NCBI RefSeq assembly: GCF_051622035.1
Contig: NC_135359.1
Coordinates: 17,235,501-17,299,500, forward strand
Reading direction: 5' to 3'
Length of the DNA stretch: 64,000 nt
Source of the DNA: Arctopsyche grandis
Taxonomy: Eukaryota > Arthropoda > Insecta > Trichoptera > Hydropsychidae
Shown here: positions 1 to 11,757 of the stretch, one piece after another
Numbering within the stretch: position 1 is the first letter of the stretch
How the letters are laid out: each line of letters starts with the position of its first letter
Translations under genes and position numbers: made by a program
Notes under the pieces: model-generated
What the model saw: the letters and a program-made list of their open reading frames with translations, nothing else
Databases searched by the model: none
Told to the model about the DNA's origin: nothing

Positions 1-693
1 CTGAAAGAAGATGAAACGTACATTTCATTTAAATCTTCATTCAAATGTCACGATCACAGCAATCCTAGAACGTCAGCCATTCCTATACCCAGACCAGCGA
101 TGAGCACGGCTAATCTGATACTGCAAAGAGTATTTGGGTTGGATCAAGAAGCTGTTCCTGTTAAAAGACCTCGTCCTAGACCCGCAGTAACCACGGGTAT
201 AGCCACGAAACGTTCCCCACGCATTCTTATCACTAGAGCGTTTTCTGAAGAGAGTGAAAAATCTCCATCCATGCCGGAGTCTCCAAATCGCGAAGCTATG
301 TCCAAAAAATATTCTTGTTCTACTACTACCTTACTAGAACGCAAGTGGAAAGCGTTGCGCATGGATGAAAATTTCAAACCAGAAACCGACAGTGATAGTG
401 ATTTTTGTGAAGTTCAAAAGAAAAAAAATAGCATCAAAGTGGAGTTGGCCTGTGACGAAAGTAGTGGAGGAAATAATAGTGATTCGTCGAGTGTGGATGA
501 AGATGAAGGAAGAAAATATGTTTCATTGGAGGAACAATACAGCAACACGCGACCGGAGATAACTTCAGAAGAACAATTATTGCTGTCGTGGCCTACGACG
601 AAAAAACGACCTCAAAAACTGCGACCAAATGGTATTCTTGTAAATTCCTCCAGACCACATTATTTGAGGAATGGTATAGAAAAAGTAGAATAG
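1..693 (+). CDS. 3'-terminal exon of an unrecognised acidic/basic low-complexity protein
   Basis: The frame is open from the first base of the window to a stop at 691-693, so this is the C-terminal 230 residues of a longer protein whose start lies upstream. The residues are polar and look disordered: an Arg/Pro-rich stretch (KRPRPRPAV), Ser/Glu-rich stretches, then acidic runs (SDSDF, SSSVDEDEG) and a basic tail. I see no membrane segment, zinc-binding pattern or catalytic motif, and I do not recognise the family. The composition resembles disordered tails of nuclear or cytoskeletal regulators, but that is only an impression. The methionine at 100 is internal to the open frame and need not be a start. 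AATAAA-type signals occur in the AT-rich DNA that follows, for example near 1024. Confidence 0.7.
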   Translation: MKEDETYISFKSSFKCHDHSNPRTSAIPIPRPAMSTANLILQRVFGLDQEAVPVKRPRPRPAVTTGIATKRSPRILITRAFSEESEKSPSMPESPNREAMSKKYSCSTTTLLERKWKALRMDENFKPETDSDSDFCEVQKKKNSIKVELACDESSGGNNSDSSSVDEDEGRKYVSLEEQYSNTRPEITSEEQLLLSWPTTKKRPQKLRPNGILVNSSRPHYLRNGIEKVE

Positions 694-2200
694 CCCAATG
701 CCAATGACCTTCTCTTAGAATATGAACCGAGATCTCATTAGATAAATATCAATTATATGTATAATAGTATATGCACTAAATGTATTTTAAGTTTATTTTC
801 CACGAAACTTTAGTACCTATAAAAATATTTTAAAAAATATATTTTATTTATAAAACTAACTATCATAGTGAAAGCAACTACATATGTATGTATATAAGTT
901 TTATACCTAAAAACTTTACATTTTCTATAAAAAAAATGTTATATTTTTATTTGAAAATTGTTTTTATCTATTTTATATGTACAAGAAAATACTAAAAAAT
1001 GAGTTATACCAAATTTTGAACTCTAAATAAAATAGTGTAATATTTTTTATAAAATTTACACAGATTTTTGTGCGAATATATAAAAAAAATTGATGCACTT
1101 ACATATATGTCCATAATATATTTATGTATGTATACTTAGTAGAAATATTATATTTTTCAATACCAATCATATCAAATCTCATTCCATATAGAGATGCCTG
1201 ATGTATTTAGTTTTAAACATGGCATAGAATTATTTTCAATTACACTATGATAAATTTAAGATTAAAAATATTATCTAATAATACATACATACAGATTTAA
1301 TAGATAGTGATTGAACAATAAAATATAATTTGTATTAAAATTTGATGTACTTAGTGTTTTGATAAGTGTTGATGAATGAAAACTCTATGACGATCATTTC
1401 AGAAGCAGAGAATATATTTTCGAAAAACGTAATATGCCTACATATGTGTGTAGGTGTGAATGAAACTTCATTACATTACACAGTAGATATTCCCATTTTA
1501 AAAAAGACAACTATTTTCAAACATACAGCAAAATAAACTGAAATTTTTATTAATGAAGTTTATTTATTGATTGTATATTAAAAATAAAATATTGCGCATG
1601 TGTTTGTATGTATAATAAATGGTTAGATGTATAATGTGTAATATGAAATTTAAACTCAAATTGTGAAAAATGTAAATAATGCTATAAATATACTGCTCGA
1701 AAATCTATATACGTATATGTATATATATTATTTTCTACATAAATATGTTTCTAAATAAAAAAAATTATGCATACATAAACCTCGTGTTATAATGTGTTGC
1801 CCATTAATATTCACAACCTGATTATAAATTAGATTTCTTTGCAAACCAATATGGTATGTACAATGTATGTGTACAGATTAATTCACAAAACTTAAATATT
1901 GTAATGACTGATAGAGAAAATGCGCTGGAAAATGGAATGCAAATATTTTTGGAAATTGCGGATTACGATAAGTTCTTGAAACTTTTTTCCTTTTTCTTTC
2001 ATGCTGTACTCTGAATAAGCAGAATGTATCAAAAATCGTGAAATGCTTTGTATATGTAGATATTCATAGATGAAAAAATAATATGTATGTTTAAATTGGT
2101 GTAAACTCAATATAGACTTGAGAATTGTAAGTGTGGTGAAATTATTAAATGTTACACATTCAATGTAATTTATTTAATGTTAAATTTAGAATATATAATA
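694..2200. other. AT-rich 3' UTR and intergenic DNA
   Basis: Very AT-rich DNA with many short TACATATGTA-like simple motifs and several AATAAA hexamers. It probably includes the 3' UTR of the gene ending at 693. No coding exon or complete transposon is recognisable. Confidence 0.5.
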
Positions 2201-2211
2201 TATAATCATCC

Positions 2212-2214
<3 letters not shown>

Positions 2215-2289
<75 letters not shown>

Positions 2290-2310
2290 CTATATATACA
2301 TACCTATATA
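2215..2310. repeat. (TA)n microsatellite
   Basis: A nearly pure TA dinucleotide array of about 65 bp, with imperfect flanking units such as CATA and TACATACC. The open frame across it, which would encode alternating Ile and Tyr, is an artefact of the repeat. Confidence 0.95.
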
Positions 2311-3907
2311 TACAGTGTTGATACTATTGAAATTTATCTGCATCTTAAAAAGGCATATTCTGATTATATTCATGTATTTGTATGTATGTAGTCTATGAAA
2401 ATATTATTACAGAATAAATAATGGAAAGTATTTTTTCCGAATTTTATGGATGTTAAATTGTGATATAAGAATTCAATAGGCATTTAGTGCTTTTAGTTTA
2501 TTTTTTCCAATCTGATTATGTAATAGGCTTTAGGTCATTCCCTGGTTTCTAATAAGCCTATAAATATTGCTACAGTAAAACCTCATCATATTGTTTTTCA
2601 AGAGAGAGAGAGGACAATTTTTTTATAAATTTTTGCTGGTTCAAATTGTTTGAATTTTATTTTTTCATTGAGGAAAATTCCATCCTTTCAATATTACTTC
2701 CTGCATTATATACTACATGTATTACCTATGTTTTGATAGCATTATTGTATTGTAATACCTTGTAAAAACACAAATATTTTTCAAATGAAATTAATGCCAA
2801 AATTAACCGCAGTTTTAATTGATTTATTACCTTTATATTTCCACAACAGTCTTTATTTCTTTATTTTGTAAAAAATTACAGTTTTATTGATTACAAAATT
2901 GATAGCAAAAATATATATTACATATGTACATATGTATAGAATTTTTTAATATAATTTCAATGATTAATTTTCTCATCGTCAACACACGAATAAAGGTAAG
3001 ATATATATTTATAAATGCATAGTGCATTTTTATATAATTATTTTTTTCATTTCCAACTGTTAATGTAGTGACATCTATTTTCATATTTTCAAAGCTTAAT
3101 GTACAAATGGCTAGAGAAAATTTGATTAAATTATTTTTTATTGGATTTTAATTCAGATATTCTGAAATAAAATTGACGAAAAATATCTGAGGACAAATAA
3201 ATAAAATTCAAATAATACATTAATTATTGATCGGTTGTTGACGAACAAAAAAGTGAGGCCATGTGTAATGGTGGGTGTGGTTTGTGATCGATGGCCGGTA
3301 AATATTAAACTAACAATCAATTGCCGTTGTAGCAGGCTGCTGGCTGGCAGTGCGAGACGATCACGGTCATCACTGCGGCTCCTGACGGTACATATTATTC
3401 AAATTTCTTCATCATTTTCTCAATATACATTTAAACATGTGTTTAGTTTCCAAACATTGGTCTAATTTCCAATATTCAATGGCCGAAAAATGTTTGTTTA
3501 GTTCCATCGTGTCGAATTTGATTTGAACGGTTGTCAATTTTTGGCCTTAAGCCGTTTATCTCGTTATTTAAAAAGCAAAACCGTTAATAATTATTATTCA
3601 AGCGTGTGAAATTGGCAAACAAATATCAAATTTTGTACTCAAAATTTAATATTTGACGTTTCCTTTGAATTAACTCCTACTTGAGAGTGACAATAAATAT
3701 ATGTATTAATTAAATGGTACTTATTATCAAATACGTTATTTTTCTTTGGGGAGAAGGATTTGGCTTTACAAAGGTTTGATAAGAAATATATGTTCCATTA
3801 CTGAATGGTGAAATGACCAAAACAATTATCATATTTACAAAATTTCTGTATTTTAAAGATCATTAAAGATATAAATTTGTGCTAAAATAAGTTATGACAG
3901 ATACAAT
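2311..3907. other. Intergenic DNA, nothing recognised
   Basis: AT-rich sequence without convincing coding potential. A slightly GC-richer block at about 3230-3390 stands out from its surroundings. It could be a promoter or leader exon, but there is no supporting motif or reading frame. Confidence 0.4.
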
Positions 3908-3910
3908 TGA

Positions 3911-4115
3911 AGGTCTGTTCATACCCGTATCCTGCAGGTGTCCTGCAAGTGCGTATAGTATTCTTTGGTAAATTATATGGACGTATTCATACTCCATTCG
4001 CGCATGCGCATTTACACATTCATGCGCGTCCATATATAATGTACTAAAGAATACTGTCCGTACTTGCAGGATACTTGCAGGATTCGGGTAGTGCTGAATA
4101 GGTATGAACAGACCT
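3911..4115. mobile_element. Harbinger-type MITE (AGGTCTGTTCATACC ends)
   Basis: A 205-bp palindromic element whose ends are inverted copies of AGGTCTGTTCATACC. The inner arms (TCCTGCAGGTGTCCTGCAAG and its partner) also pair. It is flanked by TGA on the left and TTA on the right. The 820-bp relative at 35481-36300 has the same ends and encodes a PIF/Harbinger-like N-terminus, so this is its non-autonomous derivative. The trinucleotide flanks fit the T-N-A target expected of Harbinger elements, allowing one mutation. Confidence 0.85.
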
Positions 4116-5504
4116 TTATATGTATTTTAATGTAGATAATTAAGATTTTCTTCTGATAAGACTTATGAATTTTTATAACACAAGTTCTAATTACATATAT
4201 TTTGTTTTTCTGTTTTTCAAGATATAATTCTACAAGTTTATAGCAACGTATATATGCAAGTATTAAATTCGGCGAAGGCGTCATTTTTTGTTGTTGTTAT
4301 ACGAGATGAAACGCGCCATTCGTCCATTTATACATAATTGAAGACACAACAAAAAACTGGTTTTGTCCGTAGGTAACATGAGTTAGACTAGTTTCAAGAA
4401 GCTATCGCTCGTGGAAAAATCATTAAATATAATATCATCAATTTGACGATATTACGATAGGGTAGGCTATTTCCAAAATCGAAGGATGCCAACTAATTTC
4501 CATAACAATATCTCTTTTCAAACTCAATGCCTTTTTATTGCAATAAAACAGAATCGTTACATTCGTAGATAAATTCTGTAACGACAGAGTTCTGTAATCG
4601 ACTGAGGTGATTCGCTGTACATACATATGTTTCTGTATCGCGTCATTGCGCAATTTTGATGTCAAGATCATTACAACTCGTTTATAAACACACACAATAT
4701 CTCGTGGCTATGTACATACGTATGCAACGTTGACATTGAAAATGATCGTAAACACAAGATAAATCGTTAAACTCGTTCAGTTCGCCAGCTAATGCGACTG
4801 GTTTTCAAATTTCGACAGGTTCGTTGACTTCGTTGAGATACCGGTGTTGATGACCAATTGTGCATCTTTATCTTAGTTTTATTAATGCCGCTTTAATAGT
4901 AGAATAAACGGTACTCGAACTATGATTTCGAAAACTATTATAACATAAACACTTAATATATTATAGATGAGGGAGGACTAATATATTATAGTTGATGATT
5001 CGAAAGCCTAACTAATTTTCTACAATTTCTAAAAAATTTAGGAATACTTTGAACAGTTTTAAATACTCCGATTATGAATAAGAACATATTTTTTGAATTT
5101 TTATAGCTGCATAACTGTTACTAACCCGACGGCAAAAAAAAACAATTATAATGATACCTTTTTATAAATGATTTTTCAAGTAAGAAAAAAATGACAATAT
5201 AATGGCGTCATCTAAGCCCATGCGTGGCTACATCTTATTTGAATCTGGCTAATGAAAAAATAAATAAAAAATACATTAGCAACTTGAAAGAACTATTGTG
5301 AAATAAAACTCTTGGGTCCAATGAATCATAAGGAGTGATGGTCCAGACTTATGATACGAACTACATATAAGGGAGTAATATTATAGACTTTTTAATTTAT
5401 TAATTACCTATTCTTAAATCATTATTCTAGTTGATCAGTCTAACTGAAAAAATTGCATATTTCTATTGGTGAAATGATAATTACTATTCATCTATATTTT
5501 TAAA
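4116..5504. other. Intergenic DNA, nothing recognised
   Basis: AT-rich DNA. No gene, RNA or element boundaries could be supported here. Confidence 0.4.
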
Positions 5505-5970
5505 TTTTTTTTTTTACATAACATATGTTTTCATACACCAGGAAGGCTTAACAGGTAGACCCCAATGCGCTTTCCTAGACAATTAATTACAAACATTGCA
5601 GCATATTTATTACATAAATCACTGTATTTCGAGAGGCTGAATTACACGAAATTAACAATTAATTAAAGAATTAATCCATTGAGACATCTATGGATTTAGA
5701 CTTGTAGATAAATTTTTAAATATTGTTCATAAATCAAATTCAGATATTTGTGACCGCAGGTAGGATGATTTTTGCCAATTTGATGGAAGAACCGTTTCAA
5801 CAATGAAATCAGACAAATTGGAAAACTCAGATAAGAAATGATCGACTTGGAGTCACAAATATCCAAGTCTAACCAGCAGTATTAAAGATTAGCACGGGAT
5901 CGAACCCGGAATCTCTTGCTTCTAAACATAAACGCAACCATATCAAATGGCTATGTGGTTGCGAAAATAA
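5505..5970 (-). mobile_element. tRNA-derived SINE, copy A
   Basis: Read on the minus strand, the head holds an A-box-like TAGCCATTTGATATGG and, about 35 bases on, a consensus B box (GGGTTCGATCCC) at about 5895-5910. These are the internal promoter elements of RNA polymerase III. The body is shared with 39870-40625, including the segments reading GACTTGGAGTCACAAATATC and CACCAGGAAGGC on the plus strand, and the element tails off in an A-rich end near 5505. A short fragment of the same tail is at about 37233-37270. The intact B box suggests this copy is younger than copy B. Confidence 0.75.
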
Positions 5971-6028
5971 AATAAAGGGCAAAATGTTGGCTAATATCAA
6001 AAGAATAAAAAAAAATGCTATGTACAAT

Positions 6029-6180
6029 GTGTTTTTATCTCACGAGGGCGTATTTTATCTAACAATTTGCACTAATAAATTGGTTATAAATACAATTGCA
6101 GTCTACATACATGCATGTGTTTCCTATTCAAAACCTACTCGATACAATTACTAAAATGCGCTTTTGTGAGATAAAAACAC
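6029..6180. mobile_element. Short MITE with 6-bp target duplication, family of unknown superfamily
   Basis: A 152-bp element with inverted ends GTGTTTTTATCTCAC, flanked on both sides by TACAAT (6023-6028 and 6181-6186). It has no coding capacity. A relative with similar ends lies at 26978-27138. The 6-bp duplication does not fit hAT (8), Mutator (9) or Harbinger (3). Confidence 0.8.
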
Positions 6181-6440
6181 TACAATTTGCATATAAAGTA
6201 ATAGATTCGGGCCCAAAATATCAATTGAAATCAGATTTAAATTGATGATCTAGTCTGTTCCTCAATGGCGTTATTTCAGCTTTTCCGGGGGAGGGGGGGG
6301 GCAAAATTTTTAAGCAGTAAGGAATGACTTTCTAGGGGGAGAGGTATTATAAATTTGCTATATACATGAGATAAGCGAGAACAGTAATAGGCAAGGAAGG
6401 CAATCCTATTCAAAAAATTGTTTCGTAGGATAAACGAGTT

Positions 6441-6525
6441 TTATAGAATGTACCAAAGAATACTATCCGCATTTGCATGACACCTGCAGGATACGGGTCG
6501 TGCTGGATAGGTATGAACAGACGTT
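6441..6525. mobile_element. Fragment of the AGGTCTGTTCATACC Harbinger MITE
   Basis: This is the right half of the element seen whole at 3911-4115: it shares the segment with GTACCAAAGAATACT, the CCTGCAGGATACGGG arm and the terminal GGTATGAACAGAC. It is followed by TTA. The left half is absent. Confidence 0.75.
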
Positions 6526-6672
6526 AATACATAATATTAATTAAAGACTCTCTAAAGTCGATGATCTAAAGCAGATAAAATGATATTATACATTATTGCT
6601 GTCTATATAATTTAAAACGATTATTTTAAATTTAAATTACTACGGATACTTTCACAAGTTGTTGTTTTTCAC

Positions 6673-6939
6673 GGTAAACGGACTACTAGTCATATTTAAA
6701 CTAGTTACAGGACAACCGGTCGCTCTAGATCGGTCACATGTGATCACCCGTCACACTAAAACTGGTCACGAGAAAACTGGTCACACGCTAAAATCGGTCA
6801 ACCAGTTTTCTCGTAACCGATTTTAGGGTGTGACCAGTTTTCTCGTGACCGTTTAGTGTGACGGGTGATCACGTGTGACAGATCTAGAGCGACCGGTTGT
6901 CCTGTGACCGGTTCACATTTGACTAGTAATCACCGAACC
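6673..6939. mobile_element. Mutator-like (MULE) long-TIR MITE with 9-bp target duplication
   Basis: A 267-bp element made almost entirely of two inverted arms of about 120 bp. They contain repeated GGTCAC-type words such as ACAACCGGTCGCTCTAGATC and TGATCACCCGTCACACTA. An exact 9-bp direct repeat, GTTTTTCAC, flanks it at 6664-6672 and 6940-6948. A 9-bp duplication with long inverted arms is the classical signature of Mutator superfamily MITEs. It has no coding capacity. Its end (GGTTCGGTGATTA) is shared with 25722-25907 and 10913. Confidence 0.85.
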
Positions 6940-6999
6940 GTTTTTCACATCGTGTGTGCGGAATTTTCGCGATTTTCGTATTATTGAGGTACGACTATC

Positions 7000-8550
7000 T
7001 ACCCAGGATAATTCGGGTAACACAGGGGAAATTGTAGAATCGGGTGGCAGTGTGTTAACACAACCAGTAGTATACAATATGGCTAGATAGATTTTGAGTT
7101 CGTCAATTGATCATCCGGTCAGTTTGTGTCTGGCGACTTTGGTTCGCGGTCAAGTTCAGCAGCAGCAGCAGCAGCCAACCAACCAACCATTCAACCAACC
7201 GACGCTCAAACGTTGTTTCACTTCATTTCCCACAACCACAACCACGCAGAGGCGGTCCCGCAAAGTAAAAAAAAACATTTTTTCCTATAAAATAAGCCTT
7301 CCCAGTGTATATTCTCTGTATTCCTACATGTGATTGTCATTACATCGCAATATTTTTCACTGGACCTCGATTGTAAAAATACACCTGTTTGATATGGGTG
7401 CTTAGAACTGTCAAACGTGTTTGCATCTCTTTCCACAATGAGCCCTCCTTCGTGTTTTGTCTCGCTTTTTACTATTGGACTCTGTATCCGATGCTAAAAA
7501 TCGATATATTGGCGTAATTTTCTTCTACGTTGCTGCTATGAAGTCACTACTCAAATAGAATATATTTGCCACAAGCAAAAGAAGATACAAATTGTGATAT
7601 GCGATTGATAGTATCGCTGGTTTTTCTGATTTTCACATGACATTTTCCAACCTATAAAATCCTCGGTTCTTGGAAAGATGCATTAAATTGGACTGAATAG
7701 TGGCACAGTTTCGAGAAGTTGTGCAATTACATTGCGTTAGTTCTCTTTGAGCATATTCGAAAGTTTGGATGTCCCTAGAGTGCATTTTTCGGGTCACCAA
7801 AATCCACAATAAGATAATAATTTCAAATTGTAGTCAGAAGAAGCAATCAGGCTTATAAATAAAATAAAACTCAAAAAACGTGAAGCGTACTGTGAAACAG
7901 ATTTTCCTTTGTTGATATGACGTTTTTCTGGTTTTGAGGTATGTCATATCCTTGAATGTATTTAAACACAAATATTGATAGTTTTCACCTCTGATTGGTT
8001 GTTTACTATGTAACAAGGTAAAAGAAATCAGTAGGCAAACTTTGTTTTTCAATTCATCACTACAAAACAAATTTTGATATATATTAAATAATAAAAATTC
8101 GTCATTTTCGTTCACAAATTTAATACATTAAAATATGTACATAAAAGTAAAAAAAAAAAACATGTTTTTCTGTATTGACATAATATTTCTTCCGTTGTGG
8201 TATGATTTGTTTATAAGAAAATCTTGAACACATTCCTATACAGATTTGATCTTTTGATTTTTAAATGCTTTTTATTATTACTAAATTATGTTCACAATAC
8301 ATCTTATATCTATTTTAATAGCTACTGATCTACTGATCATTTTCTATTTTACAATTTAATTTAATTTGGTTAGTAATCGTAGTATTATATTATTCTAATG
8401 CTAATCTACAGCATAATAGGAAAAAGAGCTCAAAAACCTATTTGCTATGCAGATTTGATGCGTATTATTACTGGGTGTTTTGATCTTAAATAATGGATAA
8501 AACTTCAATATACATATTTTTAACTAATCATATATTATCCGTGTTTTCAG
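7000..8550 (+). other. Probable 5' leader exon and intron of the BTB-BACK gene
   Basis: The less AT-rich block at about 7015-7265, with a short CAG run and CCAACCAACC repeats, looks like a non-coding 5' leader followed by AT-rich intron. The BTB coding exon starts directly after a TTTTCAG acceptor at 8550, so an upstream leader is required. A possible donor lies near 7264. No long conserved reading frame is present. Confidence 0.45.
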
Positions 8551-9954
8551 ATGGATGCTTTGTGCGTACGTAATGTAAGTCAATTAACGCTGTACGATCG
8601 TATAAGCAAATTGATGGAAACTTATGAATGGAGTGACTGCAGCTTCCGCGTGGGCTCCGAGACGATAAGAGCTCACAAACTGATCTTGGCCATAAGCAGT
8701 CCTGTCTTCAAAGTGATGTTGTATGGTCCATTGGCAGAAAGGAAAGAAATTGTGATATCTGACATTGAACCTCACATATTTCAACTATTATTAGATTTTA
8801 TTTACAAAGATAAAGTTTATATAGATTCACTTGAAAATTCATGTGGACTTTTGTATGCTGCAAAAAAATATATGCTGCCATATCTGATCAAAATTTGTCT
8901 AAAATATATTGAAAACTCTTTGAGTATACATAATGTTTTGACAATTCTCAATTTTGCCGAATGGATTCAAGAAGACTCACTCGTGATTCGATGTATAGAT
9001 TTAATCTGCAAGCATACTGATGTCGTCTTCACTCTTGCTAATGAACATATATCTGGATCATGTTTACGCAAGATTTTACAGAGAGAGTCCTTAAATGTCT
9101 CTGAAAAAGATTTGATCGACATAGCTGTTCAGTGGGCTCACGACGAATGTTTGAAACAAGATCTGTCACTGTGCGATGAAAATAAACGTATGTTGCTTCT
9201 TAAGTCTGATAATCTAAATTTGTTAAGATTCTTCACTTTATCTATTGATGATATGGATTGGTTAAACTCATTAGGAATCCTTACCAAAGAAGAGTTTGTT
9301 GTTTTAAAACATAATTTATCACAAAATGTAATTCCCAAAGATCAAGCAAAAATACAGCCTACTGAATCTAACAATCAACAACTTAGTGTTGATTTGAAAA
9401 TTATGGATTTGGATGATAATTATAAATTTATTTTAAATTTAGCAACAATTCCAAGGAGTTTGCTGAGACTAGATTGGCTGTATTGTTGTAGACCAATTAT
9501 TCGAACGGCTACTCCACTAATTATCACTAACACTTATCAAAATATTAAAGTGAGGATAAAATCTCAAAAAACCATTTTTGTAAATAGCATTTCGGTCCCA
9601 ACCCGCCAGTCTCCAGAAGACATATTCGTTAATGAATCACCTCTCTATGCTGAAAATTTGAATCTCGTAATATATAGTAATACTGATAATAAGCAACATA
9701 TTTCTGCAAAATATATGTATAAAACTCGTTACAATTCTACAACTTATATTCATCTTCCAAAACCATTCATTTTTAATGAGGAAGACTGGTACACTGTGTC
9801 ATTTACATGGCCGGAGGTATTCTTTCATTCATATAAGTATCCATTGTGCTACCGACCAATGATAAGTTCTGACAATATTTTTATGTTTGACGACAATTTT
9901 GAAAACACTATGCCATGTGGAAGCTTTGTGGAAGGGCTAAAATTTTGCATTTAA
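8551..9954 (+). CDS. BTB/POZ-BACK protein with a divergent PHR-like C-terminus
   Basis: A single 467-residue coding exon whose ATG follows a splice acceptor (TTTTCAG) exactly, so the start is firm. Residues about 20-125 form a BTB/POZ domain (WSDCSFRVGSETIRAHKLIL, then SSPVFKVMLYG and a helical tail), a dimerisation fold. Residues about 130-240 fit a BACK domain (FAEWIQEDSLVIRCIDLICKH; SEKDLIDIAVQWA). The last 180 residues read as a beta-rich region ending in GSFVEGLKF, resembling the PHR domain of the BTBD3/BTBD6 (Drosophila lute) group but clearly diverged. Family members act as cullin-3 substrate adaptors or, in Btbd6, in neural differentiation. That role here is inferred from the architecture only. 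BTBD17-like proteins are an alternative, as they have the same order and length. Confidence 0.85.
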   Translation: MDALCVRNVSQLTLYDRISKLMETYEWSDCSFRVGSETIRAHKLILAISSPVFKVMLYGPLAERKEIVISDIEPHIFQLLLDFIYKDKVYIDSLENSCGLLYAAKKYMLPYLIKICLKYIENSLSIHNVLTILNFAEWIQEDSLVIRCIDLICKHTDVVFTLANEHISGSCLRKILQRESLNVSEKDLIDIAVQWAHDECLKQDLSLCDENKRMLLLKSDNLNLLRFFTLSIDDMDWLNSLGILTKEEFVVLKHNLSQNVIPKDQAKIQPTESNNQQLSVDLKIMDLDDNYKFILNLATIPRSLLRLDWLYCCRPIIRTATPLIITNTYQNIKVRIKSQKTIFVNSISVPTRQSPEDIFVNESPLYAENLNLVIYSNTDNKQHISAKYMYKTRYNSTTYIHLPKPFIFNEEDWYTVSFTWPEVFFHSYKYPLCYRPMISSDNIFMFDDNFENTMPCGSFVEGLKFCI

Positions 9955-10905
9955 TCTTTCACTTTTATAAAACTATTTAATAATTAAATATATATGTAAG
10001 CTTTTATGATAAAAAAATGTATTTCTTAATACTCGAATCAATCAAATTCACATGTGAATTGTTGTAGATGTTTATGTTTTGATGTTGCATGTAATAAAAT
10101 AATACATGTATGTACTCTTTTTAATGTATTAAAAACTTATATCATTATTGCAATGTGATTTGTACTTTATGAAATATTTACATGTTATTATGGGTGTACC
10201 ACATTAAAAATGTGATCTTTTGAATTGAAACTATTAATGTATTCTCATTGCCTGTTATAAATGTGAATACTGTTTATATATTCACTATTGTGAAATTTGG
10301 ATTTATTTTGTTGTAATTAGCATTCATATATGTGTGTACATATATATGTATATCTCGAAAATATGCTTTGTGCAATTGAAATATTTTTCTATAACACTTG
10401 AATTAATTCTCCGTGTATGTATGCACACGACTAGAAAAATGATCGTTTTTAAAGTGTTAAAGAATTTGGTTAGTATTTTTGTTTTTTGTATCAATACTTA
10501 TGTTGTTAAAAGTTTATGTACAAATTTGATATTTAGTGAAATATTTTTAATTTTATATAATTTCTCAATTCTTTATAAAATGACTTGAATGTAATCAGAT
10601 TTATGTGTACTGTTGTAAAATATTTGTATATGAAATACCAAAGCTTAGTAAATATATAATTTACAACCAATGTTTTTTATTTCAATTACAATTATGCCCA
10701 CTAGTTATTAGGAGTGAACGCAGTGATTGAATAGTATTCATATAAATTATTAATGTTTGAAGTATTCAAAATATGTAACAAATATTTTTGCGATGGTAAA
10801 ACTTCTATGTATGTACGTACTTTCATTTCCAGAAGATTTCATTCTATGAACATTAAAGTATAGTTTTCTTTGCAATCACTCAAGCTATGAAAAAGGGCTA
10901 ACAGT
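9955..10905. other. 3' UTR of the BTB gene and AT-rich spacer
   Basis: AT-rich DNA with several AATAAA-like signals, for example in TAATAAAATAAT near 10092. No further gene is recognised. Confidence 0.5.
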
Positions 10906-10912
10906 ACATACG

Positions 10913-11030
10913 GTTTGGTGATTATTTCGCACAAGGTGATCTCGCACACGTCACTTAAATCTTGATCACGGACCATCTGGCACCCAAAAATTCCATCCAT
11001 CGAGATCTACCCTTGCAAACTATCTTACTA
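10913..11030. mobile_element. One-ended MULE MITE remnant (GGTTTGGTGATTATT end)
   Basis: The terminal GGTTTGGTGATTATT followed by CGCAC matches the ends of 6673-6939 and 25722-25907. No matching right terminus is visible before the next element begins at 11039, so this copy is truncated or badly decayed. Confidence 0.5.
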
Positions 11031-11038
11031 ACGAGAAC

Positions 11039-11158
11039 CAGTGGCGTAGCTAACATTGCGCAGTGTTATGCAAAGCATCACGGCTCATGCTCGACAAGGG
11101 CCCAAATTTTTAAACACTATTAAAAAAATATTATTATCCATCTAAATACATCGTATTA
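11039..11158. mobile_element. hAT terminal fragment (CAGTGGCGTAGCTA end)
   Basis: CAGTGGCGTAGCTA is a hAT-type terminus and is the inverse of the right end at 49528-49541. The fragment runs to the LTR element inserted at 11159. Its other end was not located. Confidence 0.5.
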
Positions 11159-11726
11159 TGGAGGATGAACGAATGAGACGACTGGCATGTTGATGCACGT
11201 GTTTATTATATGACAGCTGAAGACAGAGTGAGTAGTGGCTCTCCGAACCCAACCGGGTTGGTCCCCACTCGCAGGAAGGCAACCAAACTCGACCATGTCG
11301 TATAAGCGAGCCGCCACATCACTCCCCCCCCAGCATCAGCGATACCAAAATTACAAGGAAACAAATTTTACAAAAGAAAAAAAATTATTGTTACACAAAG
11401 AGAAAAAATTATTACGTGGGGAGAAAAATAAATGTTGACGTGGGTCATCCGCTGTGTACATAGGTGTACCGCCCTGAATGGTCGGTAGATTCGAGGGCGG
11501 TGACGTCGCGAGCAGGACGGTGGGTGGTCCGATGGTCGCGCGATGCGATGCTGCGGCGGCGCCGCTCTTCCGAGGCTGATGTCGGTTGGTGGGGCGGCGG
11601 GGGCGGCAGGGGCATCGATGTGGTTGATGATACTCCGAGCTGGACTGTGAGTCGTTGTGGCTCGTGGAGGTGTTGTAGCGCTACCGCCCGTCTCGGCGTG
11701 ACGACGCTCGTGGGGACGGACGGGCC

Positions 11727-11757
<31 letters not shown>

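Noticed and set aside
2177-2398. Open frame encoding Ile-Tyr repeats
   Set aside because: It is created by the TA microsatellite.
5895-5912. tRNA gene suggested by a B box
   Set aside because: No acceptor stem or complete cloverleaf; the sequence is the head of a SINE with a second copy at 39870-40625.
7094-7333. Short frame with a glutamine run upstream of the BTB gene
   Set aside because: No conserved content; better explained as untranslated leader with CAG repeats.
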